Assembly (NCBI GenBank): GCA_021202845.1
Contig: JAJQCF010000031.1
Coordinates: 179,549-243,548, forward strand
Direction of reading: 5' to 3'
Length of the DNA: 64,000 bases
DNA from: Oscillospiraceae bacterium
GTDB lineage: Bacteria > Bacillota > Clostridia > Oscillospirales > Oscillospiraceae
Shown here: piece after piece, positions 1-10,106 of the stretch
Position numbering within the stretch: position 1 is the stretch's first letter
How the letters are laid out: the number at the start of each line of letters is the position of its first letter
Program-made: the position numbers and the translations under genes
Notes under the pieces: generated by a model
The model's database searches: none
Told to the model about the DNA's origin: nothing
Seen by the model: the letters and a program-made list of their open reading frames with translations, nothing else

Positions 1-108
1 GCGGTCAGCGTCTGGCAGAAGCTGAACGGTACGCACACCGTGGTGCGCTTTGCCACGAGCTGGGCGACGACGGCGGAGGATATAGCGGCTCTGGCCGAGC
101 TGCTGTAA
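1..108 (+). CDS. Threonine aldolase family protein, C-terminal end only
   Basis: Only the last 35 codons are inside the window, open from the first base to a TAA. The residues include RFATSWATTAEDIAALAELL, which matches the usual C-terminus of low-specificity L-threonine aldolases (RFVTSWATTEEDVDAL type), PLP enzymes that cleave threonine to glycine and acetaldehyde. The PLP lysine and the rest of the fold lie outside the window, so the assignment rests on the tail motif only. The gene is convergent with the DUF1540 gene, and a strong hairpin lies between them. Confidence 0.6.
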   Translation, partial: AVSVWQKLNGTHTVVRFATSWATTAEDIAALAELL

Positions 109-123
109 AGGGCACGCTATGTA

Positions 124-143
124 CGGGGCGATTGGTCGCCCCG
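124..143. terminator. Hairpin between convergent genes
   Basis: A perfect 8-bp stem CGGGGCGA/TCGCCCCG with a 4-base loop sits between the stop of the aldolase gene and the stop of the convergent DUF1540 gene. No T-run follows on either strand, so it may be a weak or non-canonical bidirectional terminator. Confidence 0.45.
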
Positions 144-151
144 ACGCTGCG

Positions 152-343
152 TTAATAGGTGGCACAGTCGCTGCCCTTGGCGCAGAAGGTATCGCAGAAT
201 GTTTCCGACTTGTTCATGGCGCTTTTGTTCTGCACCTTGATGTTGCTGGCCGTGCAGCGGCTGTCGCCGGTGTCGTTATACTTGCAGTTTTTCACGTCGC
301 AGGCGACGCCCTTTACGCATCCGCAGCCGTTATTGTTGCCCAT
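152..343 (-). CDS. DUF1540 domain protein (small Cys-rich)
   Basis: This 63-residue protein starts at the ATG at 343, which has a GGAGG site about 9 bases upstream; an upstream ATG at 421 gives a longer frame without such support. Eight cysteines are spread along the chain (CGCVKGVACDVKNC, then C in DSRC, then CDTFCAKGSDC). This spacing matches DUF1540, a short domain of Clostridia and Bacilli thought to bind metal; its function is unknown. It stands alone between a convergent aldolase gene and a divergent phosphoesterase gene. Confidence 0.8.
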   Translation of the reverse strand: MGNNNGCGCVKGVACDVKNCKYNDTGDSRCTASNIKVQNKSAMNKSETFCDTFCAKGSDCATY

Positions 344-454
344 TGTTATTTTCCTCCGGCAGATGATTTCCGAGACGCGCTCGGTAAGACTATTATCTGC
401 CGAGGCTTCGCGTTTATACATTATTGATTGTTATTGATTATTGCGGGAGAGAGT

Positions 455-1144
455 ATGTCACTGTACGCTATCGGCGATTTGCACCTTTCCTTCGGCTCGG
501 ATAAGAACATGGACGTGTTCGGCGGGCGCTGGGAAAACTATGTCGAAAAAATTCAAGAGGGCTTTGCCGAGCTGACGCCGCAGGACACCACGGTTCTCTG
601 CGGGGATTTGAGCTGGGGCATGGATTTTGACAGCTCCAAGGAGGACTTTTTGTTCATCCACCGTCTGCCGGGCAAAAAAATTATCCTCAAGGGCAACCAC
701 GACTATTGGTGGTGTACCGCTGCCAAGGCGTACTCGTTCTTTGCGGAAAACGGCATCGACAGCATTGATATTCTGCACAATAACTGCCAATTTTACGGAG
801 ACTTCGCCATATGCGGCACTCGCGGCTGGTTCTACGAAGAGGAGCGCGGGGAGCCTAACGACAAAAAGGTGTTAGCGCGCGAAATTATGCGCCTTGAAAC
901 AAGCCTCAAGGCGGCGGGGGAGAGGGAAAAGCTCTGCTTTCTGCACTACCCGCCGAAAACCAAGCTCTATGAGTGCGCGGAGATAACGGATATGCTCTCA
1001 CGCTACGGCGTTAAATTATGCTGCTGCGGCCATCTGCACGGCTATGCCTGCGCCGCGGCCTTCACCGGCGAGCACAAGGGCGTGGGCTACCGCCTTGTCT
1101 CCGCGGATTACTTAAACTTCAAACCGTTAAAGCTGATAGATTAG
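455..1144 (+). CDS. Metallophosphoesterase family protein
   Basis: This 229-residue calcineurin-like phosphoesterase has the metal-binding blocks in order: GDLHL (residues 7-11), CGDLSWG (about 50), KGNHDYWW (about 78), the histidine of LHYPP (about 165) and GHLHGY (about 191). The family hydrolyses phosphomono- or diesters using two metal ions; the substrate here is unknown. The ATG at 455 is preferred over an earlier in-frame start at 428 because GGGAGAG lies just before it and the protein then begins directly with the first beta strand. uvrA follows 17 bases later, so they are probably co-transcribed. Confidence 0.85.
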   Translation: MSLYAIGDLHLSFGSDKNMDVFGGRWENYVEKIQEGFAELTPQDTTVLCGDLSWGMDFDSSKEDFLFIHRLPGKKIILKGNHDYWWCTAAKAYSFFAENGIDSIDILHNNCQFYGDFAICGTRGWFYEEERGEPNDKKVLAREIMRLETSLKAAGEREKLCFLHYPPKTKLYECAEITDMLSRYGVKLCCCGHLHGYACAAAFTGEHKGVGYRLVSADYLNFKPLKLID

Positions 1145-1161
1145 GGAGGACCCTGTACAAT

Positions 1162-3993
1162 ATGCGCGACAGTATTTTTATCAAGGGCGCACGAGAAAAT
1201 AACCTGAAAAATATAGATGTGGAGATACCGCGCAACGCGCTTGTCGTGCTCACCGGCCTTTCCGGCAGCGGCAAGTCCAGCCTCGCCTTCGACACCATTT
1301 ATGCCGAAGGGCAGCGCCGCTATGTGGAAAGTCTCTCGTCCTACGCCAGAATGTTCTTGGGGCAGATGGACAAGCCCGACGTTGACTATATAGAGGGGCT
1401 GTCGCCCGCTATTTCCATAGACCAGAAAACCACCAGCCGCAACCCGCGCTCCACAGTGGGTACGGTGACGGAGATTTATGACTACCTGCGTCTGCTCTGG
1501 GCGCGCATCGGCATACCCCACTGCCCAAAGTGCGGGCGCGAGATACAGCGGCAGACCGTTGACCAGATTGTTGACCGCATATTCGAGCTGGGCGAGGGCG
1601 CGAAAATTCAGCTTTTGGCGCCGGTTGTGCGCGCGCGCAAGGGCGAGCACGCCAAGGTGCTGGAAGACGCGCGGCGCAGCGGCTATGTGCGTGTGCGCGT
1701 AGATGGCAGCATTTATGACCTCAGCGAGGAAATTGAGCTGAACAAGAATAAGAAGCACACTATTGAGGTTGTCGTTGACAGACTTGCTGTCAAGGCCGAG
1801 AACCGCCGCAGGATTGCCGACTCCGTTGAATCCGCCTCCGCCCTCAGCGGGGGACTGGTGGCTGTCGCGGACGCGAACGGCGAAAACGAAAAGCTCTACT
1901 CCCAGTCCTTTGCCTGTCCCGACTGCGGCGTTTCCATAGAGGAACTGACGCCGCGCGCCTTTTCCTTCAATAACCCTTACGGCGCCTGCCCCGTCTGCTC
2001 GGGTCTCGGCGTACAGATGAGAGCCGACCCAGAGCTTGTTATCCCCAACCGCTCGCTGTCTATCTCCGAGGGCGCTGTAAGCGTCTCCGGCTGGAGCAAC
2101 GCCCGCAGTGACACCATTGCCCGTATGTACTACACGGCTTTGGCGGAAAAATACTCGTTCAGCCTCGACACCCCCGTTTGCGATTTGCCGGAGAGCGTCA
2201 TCAATGTTCTGCTCTACGGCACGGGCGGGGAGAAATTAGACCTGAAATATGAGCGCAAGACCGGCCACGGTGTGCTCTCGCAGCCCTTTGAGGGCATTTT
2301 GACAAACATCGAGCGCCGCTGCCGCGAGACGCAGAGCCAAGGCTCGCGCACGGAGCTGGAGCAGTATATGAGCGAAATCCCCTGTCCCGAATGCCGCGGA
2401 CGCCGCCTCAAGCGCGAGGCGCTGGCCGTGACCGTGGGCGGCATGGGCATATCGGAATTTACCGACCTCTCCGTCACGGACGGCCTGCGCTTTATCAAGG
2501 AGCTGAACCTGACGCCGCGCGAGAGGCTCATAGCGGCACAGATTATCAAGGAAATCAGCTCACGCATGGAGTTTTTGCAGAGCGTGGGGCTGCAATATCT
2601 CACGCTCTCGCGCTCCAGCGGCACGCTCTCCGGCGGCGAGAGCCAGCGCATACGCCTTGCCACGCAGATAGGCTCCAGCTTAATGGGCGTGCTGTATATA
2701 TTAGACGAGCCCTCAATCGGCCTGCACCAGCGCGACAACGCCAAGCTGCTGGCTACGCTGAAAAATTTGCGCGACCTCGGCAACACGCTGATAGTTGTCG
2801 AACACGACGAGGAGACAATGCGCGCCGCCGACCACATTGTGGACATCGGCCCCGGCGCGGGCGTACACGGCGGAGAATTGGTGGCGCAGGGCACGGTGGA
2901 GGACATCTGCGCCTGCCCGCGCTCGATTACGGGACAGTACCTCAGCGGCAAGCGCCGTGTGCCCGTTCCCACAGAGCGGCGGCGCGGCAGCGGCAAGTGC
3001 CTGACTATCCGCGGCGCGAGGGAAAATAACCTGAAAAACATCACGGTAGAAATTCCCCTCGGCGTTTTCACCTGCGTCACGGGCGTTTCCGGCAGCGGCA
3101 AGTCCAGCCTTATAAACGAGATATTTTACAAAACGCTCGCCTCTCGCCTCAACCGCGCCAAAACAAGACCGGGAAAGTGCGACGGCGTGGACGGTCTGGA
3201 GAACGTGGACAAGATTATCGCCATAGACCAAGCGCCCATAGGCCGCACGCCGCGCTCCAATCCCGCGACATACACGGGAGTTTTCACGGATATACGCGAG
3301 CTGTTTGCCACAACTCAGGACGCGCGCATAAGAGGCTACGGAGCGGAACGCTTTTCCTTCAACGTGCGCGGTGGCCGCTGCGAGGCCTGCTCCGGCGACG
3401 GACTTGTCAAGGTGGAGATGCACTTTTTGGCCGACGTCTACGTCCCCTGCGACGTGTGCAAGGGCCGCCGTTACAACCGCGAGACGCTTGAGGTGCGCTA
3501 CAAGGGCAAGAACATTGCCGAGGTGCTGGACATGACCGTGGAAGAGGGCGTGGACTTCTTCCAGAACCAGAAGAAAATACGCGACAGGCTCATCACTCTG
3601 CGCGATGTCGGTTTGGGCTATATCCGCCTCGGCCAGCCCTCGACAACTCTCTCCGGCGGCGAGGCACAGCGCGTCAAGCTGGCGACGGAGCTTTCCAAGC
3701 GCAGCACCGGCAGAACGGTTTATGTGCTCGACGAGCCGACGACCGGTCTGCACGTCGCCGACGTTCACCGCCTTATAGACGTTTTGCAGCTGCTGGTGGA
3801 TGCGGGCAACACGGTTGTGGTGATTGAGCACAACTTGGATGTTATAAAATGCGCCGACCACATAATAGACCTTGGACCCGACGGCGGCGACGGCGGGGGA
3901 GAGCTGATATTCGCCGGAACGCCGGAGGACTGCGCCAAGTTCCCCCGCAGCGCGACGGGCAAATATCTCAAGCAGTATTTGAACTGTGAATAA
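1162..3993 (+). CDS. uvrA: UvrABC excinuclease subunit A
   Basis: This 943-residue protein is the damage-recognition ATPase of nucleotide excision repair, acting as a dimer that loads UvrB. It has two ABC cassettes. The first Walker [11 protein letters not shown], is at residues 31-40 and the second, GVSGSGKSS, near 641; both signatures ([16 protein letters not shown]) and both Walker B blocks ([18 protein letters not shown]) are intact. Zinc-binding CxxC pairs are visible (CPKCGRE, CPDCG/CPVCSG, CEACSG/CDVCKG). The ATG at 1162 fits family length and follows GGGAGGACC; the frame is open further upstream but only over the phosphoesterase gene. No LexA-like box was seen upstream. uvrB and uvrC are not in the window. 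Confidence 0.97.
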   Translation: MRDSIFIKGARENNLKNIDVEIPRNALVVLTGLSGSGKSSLAFDTIYAEGQRRYVESLSSYARMFLGQMDKPDVDYIEGLSPAISIDQKTTSRNPRSTVGTVTEIYDYLRLLWARIGIPHCPKCGREIQRQTVDQIVDRIFELGEGAKIQLLAPVVRARKGEHAKVLEDARRSGYVRVRVDGSIYDLSEEIELNKNKKHTIEVVVDRLAVKAENRRRIADSVESASALSGGLVAVADANGENEKLYSQSFACPDCGVSIEELTPRAFSFNNPYGACPVCSGLGVQMRADPELVIPNRSLSISEGAVSVSGWSNARSDTIARMYYTALAEKYSFSLDTPVCDLPESVINVLLYGTGGEKLDLKYERKTGHGVLSQPFEGILTNIERRCRETQSQGSRTELEQYMSEIPCPECRGRRLKREALAVTVGGMGISEFTDLSVTDGLRFIKELNLTPRERLIAAQIIKEISSRMEFLQSVGLQYLTLSRSSGTLSGGESQRIRLATQIGSSLMGVLYILDEPSIGLHQRDNAKLLATLKNLRDLGNTLIVVEHDEETMRAADHIVDIGPGAGVHGGELVAQGTVEDICACPRSITGQYLSGKRRVPVPTERRRGSGKCLTIRGARENNLKNITVEIPLGVFTCVTGVSGSGKSSLINEIFYKTLASRLNRAKTRPGKCDGVDGLENVDKIIAIDQAPIGRTPRSNPATYTGVFTDIRELFATTQDARIRGYGAERFSFNVRGGRCEACSGDGLVKVEMHFLADVYVPCDVCKGRRYNRETLEVRYKGKNIAEVLDMTVEEGVDFFQNQKKIRDRLITLRDVGLGYIRLGQPSTTLSGGEAQRVKLATELSKRSTGRTVYVLDEPTTGLHVADVHRLIDVLQLLVDAGNTVVVIEHNLDVIKCADHIIDLGPDGGDGGGELIFAGTPEDCAKFPRSATGKYLKQYLNCE

Positions 3994-4039
3994 CCTAACT
4001 TGAGCCTGCGGCATAAAATGCTGTAGGAGGTTGCAGAGC

Positions 4040-4351
4040 ATGATTTGGCCTTTTGTTTTGGCACTCAGCGTATCCGCTCTGGCGGCGGTCGGCATATGGC
4101 TGGCACGCGGCCGGCTCCTGCTGCCGGTGCGGAGCGGAACGGGAGAGAAAATCAGCGTTGTCGTCAGCGTCACCGGCTCCGCGCCGGAGCTGGAAAACAC
4201 AGTGCGCGGTCTGCTTTGGCTGCGCGGCAACGGCACGCTGCGGGCGGAAATAGTGGTGCGCGACTGCGGAATGGACAGCGCCGCCAAGTCCGCGGCGGAG
4301 ATAATGGCGCGCAGCGGAAAAATCAGCCTTATTCCCGCAAAGCGGCGCTGA
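4040..4351 (+). CDS. Hypothetical protein with one N-terminal membrane segment
   Basis: The 103-residue product is not recognised. The ATG at 4040 follows TAGGAGG with 9 bases of spacing. Residues 3-22 (WPFVLALSVSALAAVGIWLA) form a membrane segment, followed by a soluble part that alternates hydrophobic strands (ISVVVSVTG, AEIVVRDCG) and helices, vaguely like the start of a nucleotide-sugar-binding fold but too short for a glycosyltransferase. It lies 46 bases after uvrA and 43 bases before recD2 on the same strand, so it is probably in that operon. No function is proposed. Confidence 0.6.
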   Translation: MIWPFVLALSVSALAAVGIWLARGRLLLPVRSGTGEKISVVVSVTGSAPELENTVRGLLWLRGNGTLRAEIVVRDCGMDSAAKSAAEIMARSGKISLIPAKRR

Positions 4352-4394
4352 ACGGGAAATTATACACCGAAGGAGAGGGGGCGGAGCAAGAAAA

Positions 4395-6614
4395 ATGGAC
4401 GCGAGAGAGCTTTTGCAGCTTAACTGCACTGTGACCGGCGTAATATTTTTTAACGAAGAAAACGGCTACACCGTGCTCCGCGCCGAGACGGACGACGGCG
4501 AGGAAGTCACCGTCACCGGCTGTCTGCCCTACGCCGCCCCGGGCGAGCAGCTGGCTCTAAGCGGAACTTGGGGGCACCACTCCTCTTACGGAAAGCAGTT
4601 TCAGGCCGAGTACGCCAACCGCCGTATGCCGGAGGGCGCGGAGGCCATTTATCAGTACCTCGCTGGTCGCGTGATAAAGGGCGTAGGCCCCGCCACCGCT
4701 TCGCTGCTCGTTACCCGCTTCGGCGCTGACACGCTCGACGTTATCGAAAACCACCCCGAAAAGCTCGTCGGCATACGCGGCATGAGCATGAAAAAAGCCG
4801 TGCAGATGAGCGAGGAGCTGAAAAAGCAGGTCAACCTGCGCTATTTAATGGAGTTTCTCAGCGCGCACGGCATTAAGCCGAGCCACGCAATGCGCCTTTA
4901 CGCTTGGCGCGGGGAGCAGGCGCTGGAGGCCGTGCGCCAAAATCCTTACATACTATGCCAGCCGCAGATTGGCGGGCAGTTCGCCGAGGCCGACGCGCTG
5001 GCGCTGGCTCTGGACTACGACGGCGACAGCCCCGAGCGCATCTGCGCCGCCATAATATTCGAGCTGCGGCACAACACCGGCAACGGCCACGTGTTCATAC
5101 CGCGCGACAAGCTCGTCGCGGCCACGGCGCAGCTCATCTCGCTGGAGCCCGAGGCGATAGTGGAGGGACTGCAGGCGTTGCTGGACAGCGGCGAGGTGAT
5201 AATGGACGAAGCGGCGGGGCTGCAGTGCTGCTATTTGGAGGATATGCACCGCGCGGAGGACTACACCGCCACCCGTCTGCTGGAGATGAGCGCTCTCAAA
5301 GCGCCGCTCAGCGTGGACACCGACGCCGTCATTGCCGAGATTGAGCACGAAATGCGGCTGTGCTACGCGCCCATGCAGCGCAGGACGCTGGAAATGGCGG
5401 CGGAGTACCGCGTACTGGTGATAACAGGCGGCCCCGGCACGGGCAAGACAACCGTTGTGCGCGCTATAATCGCTATGTATGAAAAGTTAGGGCTGCGCGT
5501 GCAGCTCGCCGCGCCCACCGGCAGGGCGGCCAAGCGCATGACGGAGCTGACAGGCGTGGAGGCCGCCACCATTCACCGTCTGCTGGAGGCACAGCGCACG
5601 GAGGACGGGCAGCGCACACGCTTTGCGCGCGGGGAGGATAACCCGCTCAAGTGCGGCGCGCTCATTATGGACGAGTCGTCTATGGTTGACATAACGCTTA
5701 TGCACGCGCTGCTCTGCGCGCTGCCGCGCACTTGCCGCCTTGTCATGGTAGGCGACGCCGACCAGCTCCCGAGCGTGGGGGCGGGGAACGTGTTTGCGGA
5801 CATAATACGCTCGAACGTAATACCCGTCGTGCGCCTTGTGGATATTTTCCGCCAGAACGGCGACAGCAGAATTGTGCTCAACGCGCACAAGATTAACGAG
5901 GGCGTTTACCCCGACTTCACGGAGAACAAGGGCGACTTCTTTTTCCTGCGCCGTACAAGGCAGGAGCAGGCGGCGGCCACCGCCGTGGAGCTCTGCGCGC
6001 GGCGGCTGCCGAACAACATGGGCATACCGGCTGCGGAAATTCAGGTGCTTACACCCACACGGCGCGGCGAGTGCGGCTCTATCGAGCTGAACAAGCTGCT
6101 GCAAAACGCGCTCAATCCGGCGGCGGAGGGCAAAAAAGAAAAAAATTTTGCCTCCGTAACCTTCAGAGTCGGCGACAGGGTGATGCAAATTCGCAATAAT
6201 TATGATATACTCTGGGAGACGGCAGATAAATCAACCGCCGGAGCGGGCGCTTACAACGGCGACATCGGCTACATAACGGACATCGACGCCAACCGCGAGA
6301 CGCTGACCGTCAACTTTGACGGCCGCCTGACGGTGTACGACTTCGAGCAGCTGGGCGAGCTGGAGCACGCTTGGGCGATGACTGTCCACAAGAGCCAAGG
6401 CAGCGAGTACCGCGCCGTAGTAATCTGCCTCTGTGGAGGTCCGCCGCAGCTGCTGTACCGCGGCGTGCTGTACACGGCGGTCACCCGCGCGCGCGAGCTG
6501 CTGGTTATAACGGGCGACGACGCCACGGCGCGGCGCATGATAGACGACTACCGCCAGACAAGGCGCTACAGCGGGCTGCGCTGGCGTCTTGCCGACGGCG
6601 CGCTGAAAAGATAA
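4395..6614 (+). CDS. recD2: RecD2-type ATP-dependent DNA helicase
   Basis: This 739-residue SF1B helicase has the RecD2 layout: an N-terminal OB-like domain (1-75), helix-hairpin-helix repeats (about 80-150, with GVGPATASLLVTRFG), a linker, then the helicase core. Walker A is GGPGTGKTT at about 345-353, motif II is MDESSMVD near 424, GDADQLPSVG follows, and the C-terminal UvrD-like motif TVHKSQGSEY lies near 660. RecD2 proteins act without RecBC, unwind 5' to 3', and help replication-fork and mismatch repair stability. Start ATG 4395 follows a GGAG with about 9 bases of spacing. comF follows after 21 bases. Confidence 0.93.
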   Translation: MDARELLQLNCTVTGVIFFNEENGYTVLRAETDDGEEVTVTGCLPYAAPGEQLALSGTWGHHSSYGKQFQAEYANRRMPEGAEAIYQYLAGRVIKGVGPATASLLVTRFGADTLDVIENHPEKLVGIRGMSMKKAVQMSEELKKQVNLRYLMEFLSAHGIKPSHAMRLYAWRGEQALEAVRQNPYILCQPQIGGQFAEADALALALDYDGDSPERICAAIIFELRHNTGNGHVFIPRDKLVAATAQLISLEPEAIVEGLQALLDSGEVIMDEAAGLQCCYLEDMHRAEDYTATRLLEMSALKAPLSVDTDAVIAEIEHEMRLCYAPMQRRTLEMAAEYRVLVITGGPGTGKTTVVRAIIAMYEKLGLRVQLAAPTGRAAKRMTELTGVEAATIHRLLEAQRTEDGQRTRFARGEDNPLKCGALIMDESSMVDITLMHALLCALPRTCRLVMVGDADQLPSVGAGNVFADIIRSNVIPVVRLVDIFRQNGDSRIVLNAHKINEGVYPDFTENKGDFFFLRRTRQEQAAATAVELCARRLPNNMGIPAAEIQVLTPTRRGECGSIELNKLLQNALNPAAEGKKEKNFASVTFRVGDRVMQIRNNYDILWETADKSTAGAGAYNGDIGYITDIDANRETLTVNFDGRLTVYDFEQLGELEHAWAMTVHKSQGSEYRAVVICLCGGPPQLLYRGVLYTAVTRARELLVITGDDATARRMIDDYRQTRRYSGLRWRLADGALKR

Positions 6615-6635
6615 AAATTTCGGGAGGTCTCGGAC

Positions 6636-7289
6636 ATGGGTATTCTCAACAGCTCACTCAACATTCTGTTCACTCCTAAGTGCGTGTTCTGCCGCAAGCC
6701 GCTGCGGGACGACAAAACGGGAGTTTGCCCCGCGTGCAGCGGCTCTCTGCCGCGCACGTTCGACGGCGGACACATGAAAACGGAGCAGATATCCGACTGC
6801 GTAGCCCCGTTTTACTACGAAGGCGTGGTGCGCGACTCGCTTCTGCGTTATAAGTTCAAAAACTGCACAGGCTATTCCAAGACCTACGGCGCGTTTTTGG
6901 CGGAGTGCATCCGCGAAAATCTTTACGGAAAATACGACTTCATAAGCTGGGTGCCGCTGAGCGGGCGCGATTACAAAGAGCGCGGCTACGACCAAGCGAT
7001 GCTGCTGGCAATGGCCACGGCGCTGGAGCTTGACGATGTAGCTGTTGCTACGCTGGAAAAGCCGCGCAACGTGGCGCGCCAGTCCAGCCTGAACAGCGCG
7101 GAAAAGCGGCGGGAGAATATCCACGGCGCGTACACAGTGCCGGACGAGGAGCTTGTGCGCGGCAAGCGGATTTTGCTCATTGACGACATTGTAACCACCG
7201 GCTCTACACTCTCCGAGTGCGCCAGAATGCTGCGCCGCGCCGGAGCGGAGGACGTGCTCTGCGCCGCCGTCGCGCGGGCGAAGGAATAA
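6636..7289 (+). CDS. comF: ComF family phosphoribosyltransferase-like protein
   Basis: The protein has 217 residues. An N-terminal zinc finger (CVFC ... CPAC, about residues 13-34) is followed by a type I phosphoribosyltransferase fold with the PRPP-binding block ILLIDDIVTTGSTL at about 177-190. This is the ComF/GntX architecture; ComF is needed for DNA uptake in competent Bacillus, but the enzymatic reaction is unsettled. The ATG at 6636 follows CGGGAGGTC. Placement after the helicase gene recD2 suggests a DNA-handling operon. No other competence genes are visible in the window. Confidence 0.88.
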   Translation: MGILNSSLNILFTPKCVFCRKPLRDDKTGVCPACSGSLPRTFDGGHMKTEQISDCVAPFYYEGVVRDSLLRYKFKNCTGYSKTYGAFLAECIRENLYGKYDFISWVPLSGRDYKERGYDQAMLLAMATALELDDVAVATLEKPRNVARQSSLNSAEKRRENIHGAYTVPDEELVRGKRILLIDDIVTTGSTLSECARMLRRAGAEDVLCAAVARAKE

Positions 7290-7351
7290 ACGGCAAACGG
7301 CGGAGTATAAGCGGTAAATTATCGGGCGAAAATCTTTTTGAGGTGACGAGT

Positions 7352-8380
7352 ATGCTTCTTTTTGAAAGAGATATTGCAATAGATTTGGGCACCAGCATGA
7401 CGCTTGTCTATGTGCGCGGCAAGGGTATCGCGCTGCGCGAGCCGACCGTTGTGGCGGTGGACAGGCAAAGCGGCAGGATGCTCTCCTGCGGCGAGGACGC
7501 GGAAAAAATGCTGGGGCGCACTCCGGCGGACATCGCGGCCATACACCCTATCAGCGCCGGCGTCATTTCCGACTATGACCTCACAAGCCGCTTTTTGCAG
7601 AGCCTCATTTCCCGCGTGACCTCGTTCAGCTTCTTCAAGCCGCGGGTCATTGTCTGCGTGCCCAGCAGCATAACGGGCGTGGAGGAGCGCGCCATCATCG
7701 ACGCTGCCATAGAGGCCGGAGCGCGTAAGGTCTACCAGCTGGAGACCGCCGTTGCCGTGGCGACGGGCGCGGGCATAGACATCTCCAAGCCGGACGGACA
7801 TATGGTTATCGACATCGGCGGCGGCACGACGGAGATTGCCGTTGTCACGCTGGGCGGCGTGGCCGAGTGCGAGTCGATTAAGACCGCCGGCGGCGCTTTT
7901 GACGAGGCCATAGTGCGTTTTGTCCGCCGCAAACACAACCTGCTTATCGGTCTGCGCACGGCGGAGGAGCTGAAAATGAACATAGGCTCGGTGTACCCGC
8001 GCAAGGAGGCCTCGTCGCAGACGGTAAAAGGGCGCTGCCTGCTGACGGGACTGCCGCGGAGCGTAACCGTCACCTCCGACGACATGATAGAGGCGCTGCA
8101 GGAGCCGACGGAACGCCTGCTGGACGCTATACACCTCGTCTTGGAGCGCACGCCGCCGGAGTTAGTGGCCGACCTCTCGATGAACGGCATAGTCATGTCG
8201 GGCGGCGGCAGCCGCATATGGGGCTTGGACAAGCTCATAACCAGCCGCACGGGCATTGAGGCCGTGGTTGTGGACGACCCGATTGCCTGCGCCGCCTACG
8301 GAGCGGGAAAAATGCTGCGCCAGCTCGCCTCAATGCCGGAGGGCATGATAAACTTAGCGCGCCGCAGACAGCTCAAGTGA
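7352..8380 (+). CDS. MreB/Mbl-family bacterial actin
   Basis: This 342-residue protein carries the actin ATPase signatures: DIAIDLGTSMTLVYVRGKG at the N-terminus (phosphate 1), DIGGGTTEIAVV near 152-163 (phosphate 2), and MSGGGSRIWGLD near 284 (adenosine motif). MreB-type filaments guide lateral cell-wall synthesis. ATG 7352 is chosen over upstream in-frame starts because the family begins here and GAGGTG precedes it. It lies downstream of comF and is not followed by mreC/mreD, so it could be an Mbl or MreBH paralogue rather than the main MreB. Confidence 0.88.
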   Translation: MLLFERDIAIDLGTSMTLVYVRGKGIALREPTVVAVDRQSGRMLSCGEDAEKMLGRTPADIAAIHPISAGVISDYDLTSRFLQSLISRVTSFSFFKPRVIVCVPSSITGVEERAIIDAAIEAGARKVYQLETAVAVATGAGIDISKPDGHMVIDIGGGTTEIAVVTLGGVAECESIKTAGGAFDEAIVRFVRRKHNLLIGLRTAEELKMNIGSVYPRKEASSQTVKGRCLLTGLPRSVTVTSDDMIEALQEPTERLLDAIHLVLERTPPELVADLSMNGIVMSGGGSRIWGLDKLITSRTGIEAVVVDDPIACAAYGAGKMLRQLASMPEGMINLARRRQLK

Positions 8381-8401
8381 ATCGCTTTAAGCAGTATTTA
8401 A

Positions 8402-8450
8402 GAAATGCCGGCTATAATGACAGCAAAAGGGCTGTTATAGTCGGCATTTC
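8402..8450 (+). repeat. Long inverted repeat ending next to an SD site
   Basis: GAAATGCCGGCTATAATGAC followed by AGC (8402-8424) pairs, with one mismatch and a 2-3 base bulge, with 8431-8450 around the loop AAAAGG. The 3' arm ends directly before the GGAGG of the SLH protein gene at 8461. No T-run follows, so it is either a weak terminator for the mreB-type gene or a structured leader that holds the SD site open. Confidence 0.7.
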
Positions 8451-8460
8451 GGAGGTTTAT

Positions 8461-10008
8461 ATGCTGAAATCAATCAAAAATATGACGGAAAAGATGGTCT
8501 GCTTGGCGCTCGCGTTCTGCGTTGCTCTGGGCTGCACGGCGGCGGTGTTTGCCGACGGAGCGGCCTTGGCTGACGGGGAGTATGCGCTCTACATAGACCG
8601 CCTTGACGCGCCGGACTTTACGCTGGAGCTATATGAAACGCTGGAGGAGGCGGCGGACGCGGACGGCGTGGACGACTGGCTCATCTATCCCACCGAGGCT
8701 GAGCGCGTGCAGCGCTACTACGGCATTGAGGTCAACTACACTTCGGGCTATTCCACAGCCGACGCCGCAGAATGGGCGTACTCGGTCTACGCCGCTTTTC
8801 TCTGCGACCACCCCGAGGTGTTCTGGCTGAGCGGAAATTTGAGCTTCATCACCTACGGCGAGCGCGTCTATCTTGTGCTGTATAACGAGGAAAGCCGCAG
8901 CGGGGTCTGGGCTGACGAGTACACCACTTCGGCGCAGATTCTTACCGACATCGCGCGGCAAGAGCAGTATGTGCAGCAAATTTTGTCCGCGCTGGACGGC
9001 AGCGAGACGCGCTATGAAAAGGTGCGCTACATCAATAACTGGCTGACAACGCACAATCAGTATAATACCGTAATTTCTTCCGGCGGCAATGAAAGCAGCT
9101 TGGGACACTACCCGTGGACGGCGCTGTGCGCGCTGGCGGGCAGCACGGGCAGCAGCGGCCCCGTCTGCGAGGGCTACGCCAAGGCGTTCAAGCTGCTCTG
9201 CGACGAGCTGGGCATACCCTGCGTCTACGTCACGGGCGGCGGCCACGCTTGGAACAACGTGAAAATGAAGGATGGCTGCTGGTACGCGGTGGACGTTACG
9301 TACAATGACCCCGTGCAGTCGGGGAGGAGGGCAGTGGCGTCGTCGGGGCTGGAGACGGAAAACTACCTGCTTGTCGGCTCGGCAACGGTCATCGATGGCG
9401 AGGCGTTCTCCCAGTCGCACACAGTGGAAAACCGGCTCTACACCAACGGCATTGCTTTCACGAACGAGCCGACGCTGAGCACCGCGGCGTATGACCCCGA
9501 CACTGTCGAGCCCGCGGACTTGCCTTTTGACGACGTGGATTACGGCGAGTGGTACACGGACGCGGTCATCTGGGCTTACGAAAACGGCGTGACCACCGGC
9601 GCCACGGATACGAGCTTTGACACATCGGGCGTCTGCACACGCGCGCAGGTCGTCACCTTTCTCTGGCGCGCCTGCGGCAGCCCGCAGCCGGAGAGCGTGG
9701 ACTGCGAATTTGCAGATGTTGCCGCGAGCGACTATTTTTACACAGCGGTACTCTGGGCGGTGGAAAACGGCATAACCGTCGGCACCGGCGAGGGCGAGTT
9801 TTCACCGTATGCCGAGTGCAGCGGCGCGTACGTAATAACTTTCCTCAGCCGCGCGCTGGACGCCGCGGACGAAACCGGCGAGAGCTGGTACTCCGCCGCC
9901 GTGGAGTGGGCCGAAGCGCAGGGACTGCTCGGCGGCACGAACTTCACCGCCGAATCGCCCGCCACCAGAGCGCAGATAGTAACGTGGCTGTACCGAGCGC
10001 TGGCGTGA
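8461..10008 (+). CDS. Secreted transglutaminase-like protein with three S-layer homology repeats
   Basis: This 515-residue exported protein begins with a signal peptide (positive KSIKNMTEK, hydrophobic core, cleavage likely after AVFA). A transglutaminase-like domain follows with the catalytic triad visible: Cys236 in GPVCEGYAKAF, His262 in GGHAWNN and Asp278 in AVDVTYND. Three C-terminal SLH repeats (about 355-515, with WAYENGVTTG, WAVENGITVG, WAEAQGLLGG) should anchor it to cell-wall polymers. Start ATG 8461 has GGAGG five bases upstream. The likely role is as a wall-bound peptidase or cross-linking enzyme; the substrate is unknown. A strong terminator follows. Confidence 0.9.
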   Translation: MLKSIKNMTEKMVCLALAFCVALGCTAAVFADGAALADGEYALYIDRLDAPDFTLELYETLEEAADADGVDDWLIYPTEAERVQRYYGIEVNYTSGYSTADAAEWAYSVYAAFLCDHPEVFWLSGNLSFITYGERVYLVLYNEESRSGVWADEYTTSAQILTDIARQEQYVQQILSALDGSETRYEKVRYINNWLTTHNQYNTVISSGGNESSLGHYPWTALCALAGSTGSSGPVCEGYAKAFKLLCDELGIPCVYVTGGGHAWNNVKMKDGCWYAVDVTYNDPVQSGRRAVASSGLETENYLLVGSATVIDGEAFSQSHTVENRLYTNGIAFTNEPTLSTAAYDPDTVEPADLPFDDVDYGEWYTDAVIWAYENGVTTGATDTSFDTSGVCTRAQVVTFLWRACGSPQPESVDCEFADVAASDYFYTAVLWAVENGITVGTGEGEFSPYAECSGAYVITFLSRALDAADETGESWYSAAVEWAEAQGLLGGTNFTAESPATRAQIVTWLYRALA

Positions 10009-10063
10009 CAATAAATTATAAATTATATAATTACTATCACTCCGTACAAACTCCGCACAAACG

Positions 10064-10092
10064 AAAAAGCCCCGCTTTGGCGAGGCTTTTTT
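10064..10092. terminator. Bidirectional rho-independent terminator
   Basis: The stem AAAAAGCC-C-CGC / GCG-A-GGCTTTTTT around a TTTG loop has one mismatch, an A-run on one side and a T-run on the other. It lies between the SLH gene and the convergent CoA-transferase gene and can serve both. Confidence 0.9.
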
Positions 10093-10106
10093 CTTTAGGG
10101 TGATAT

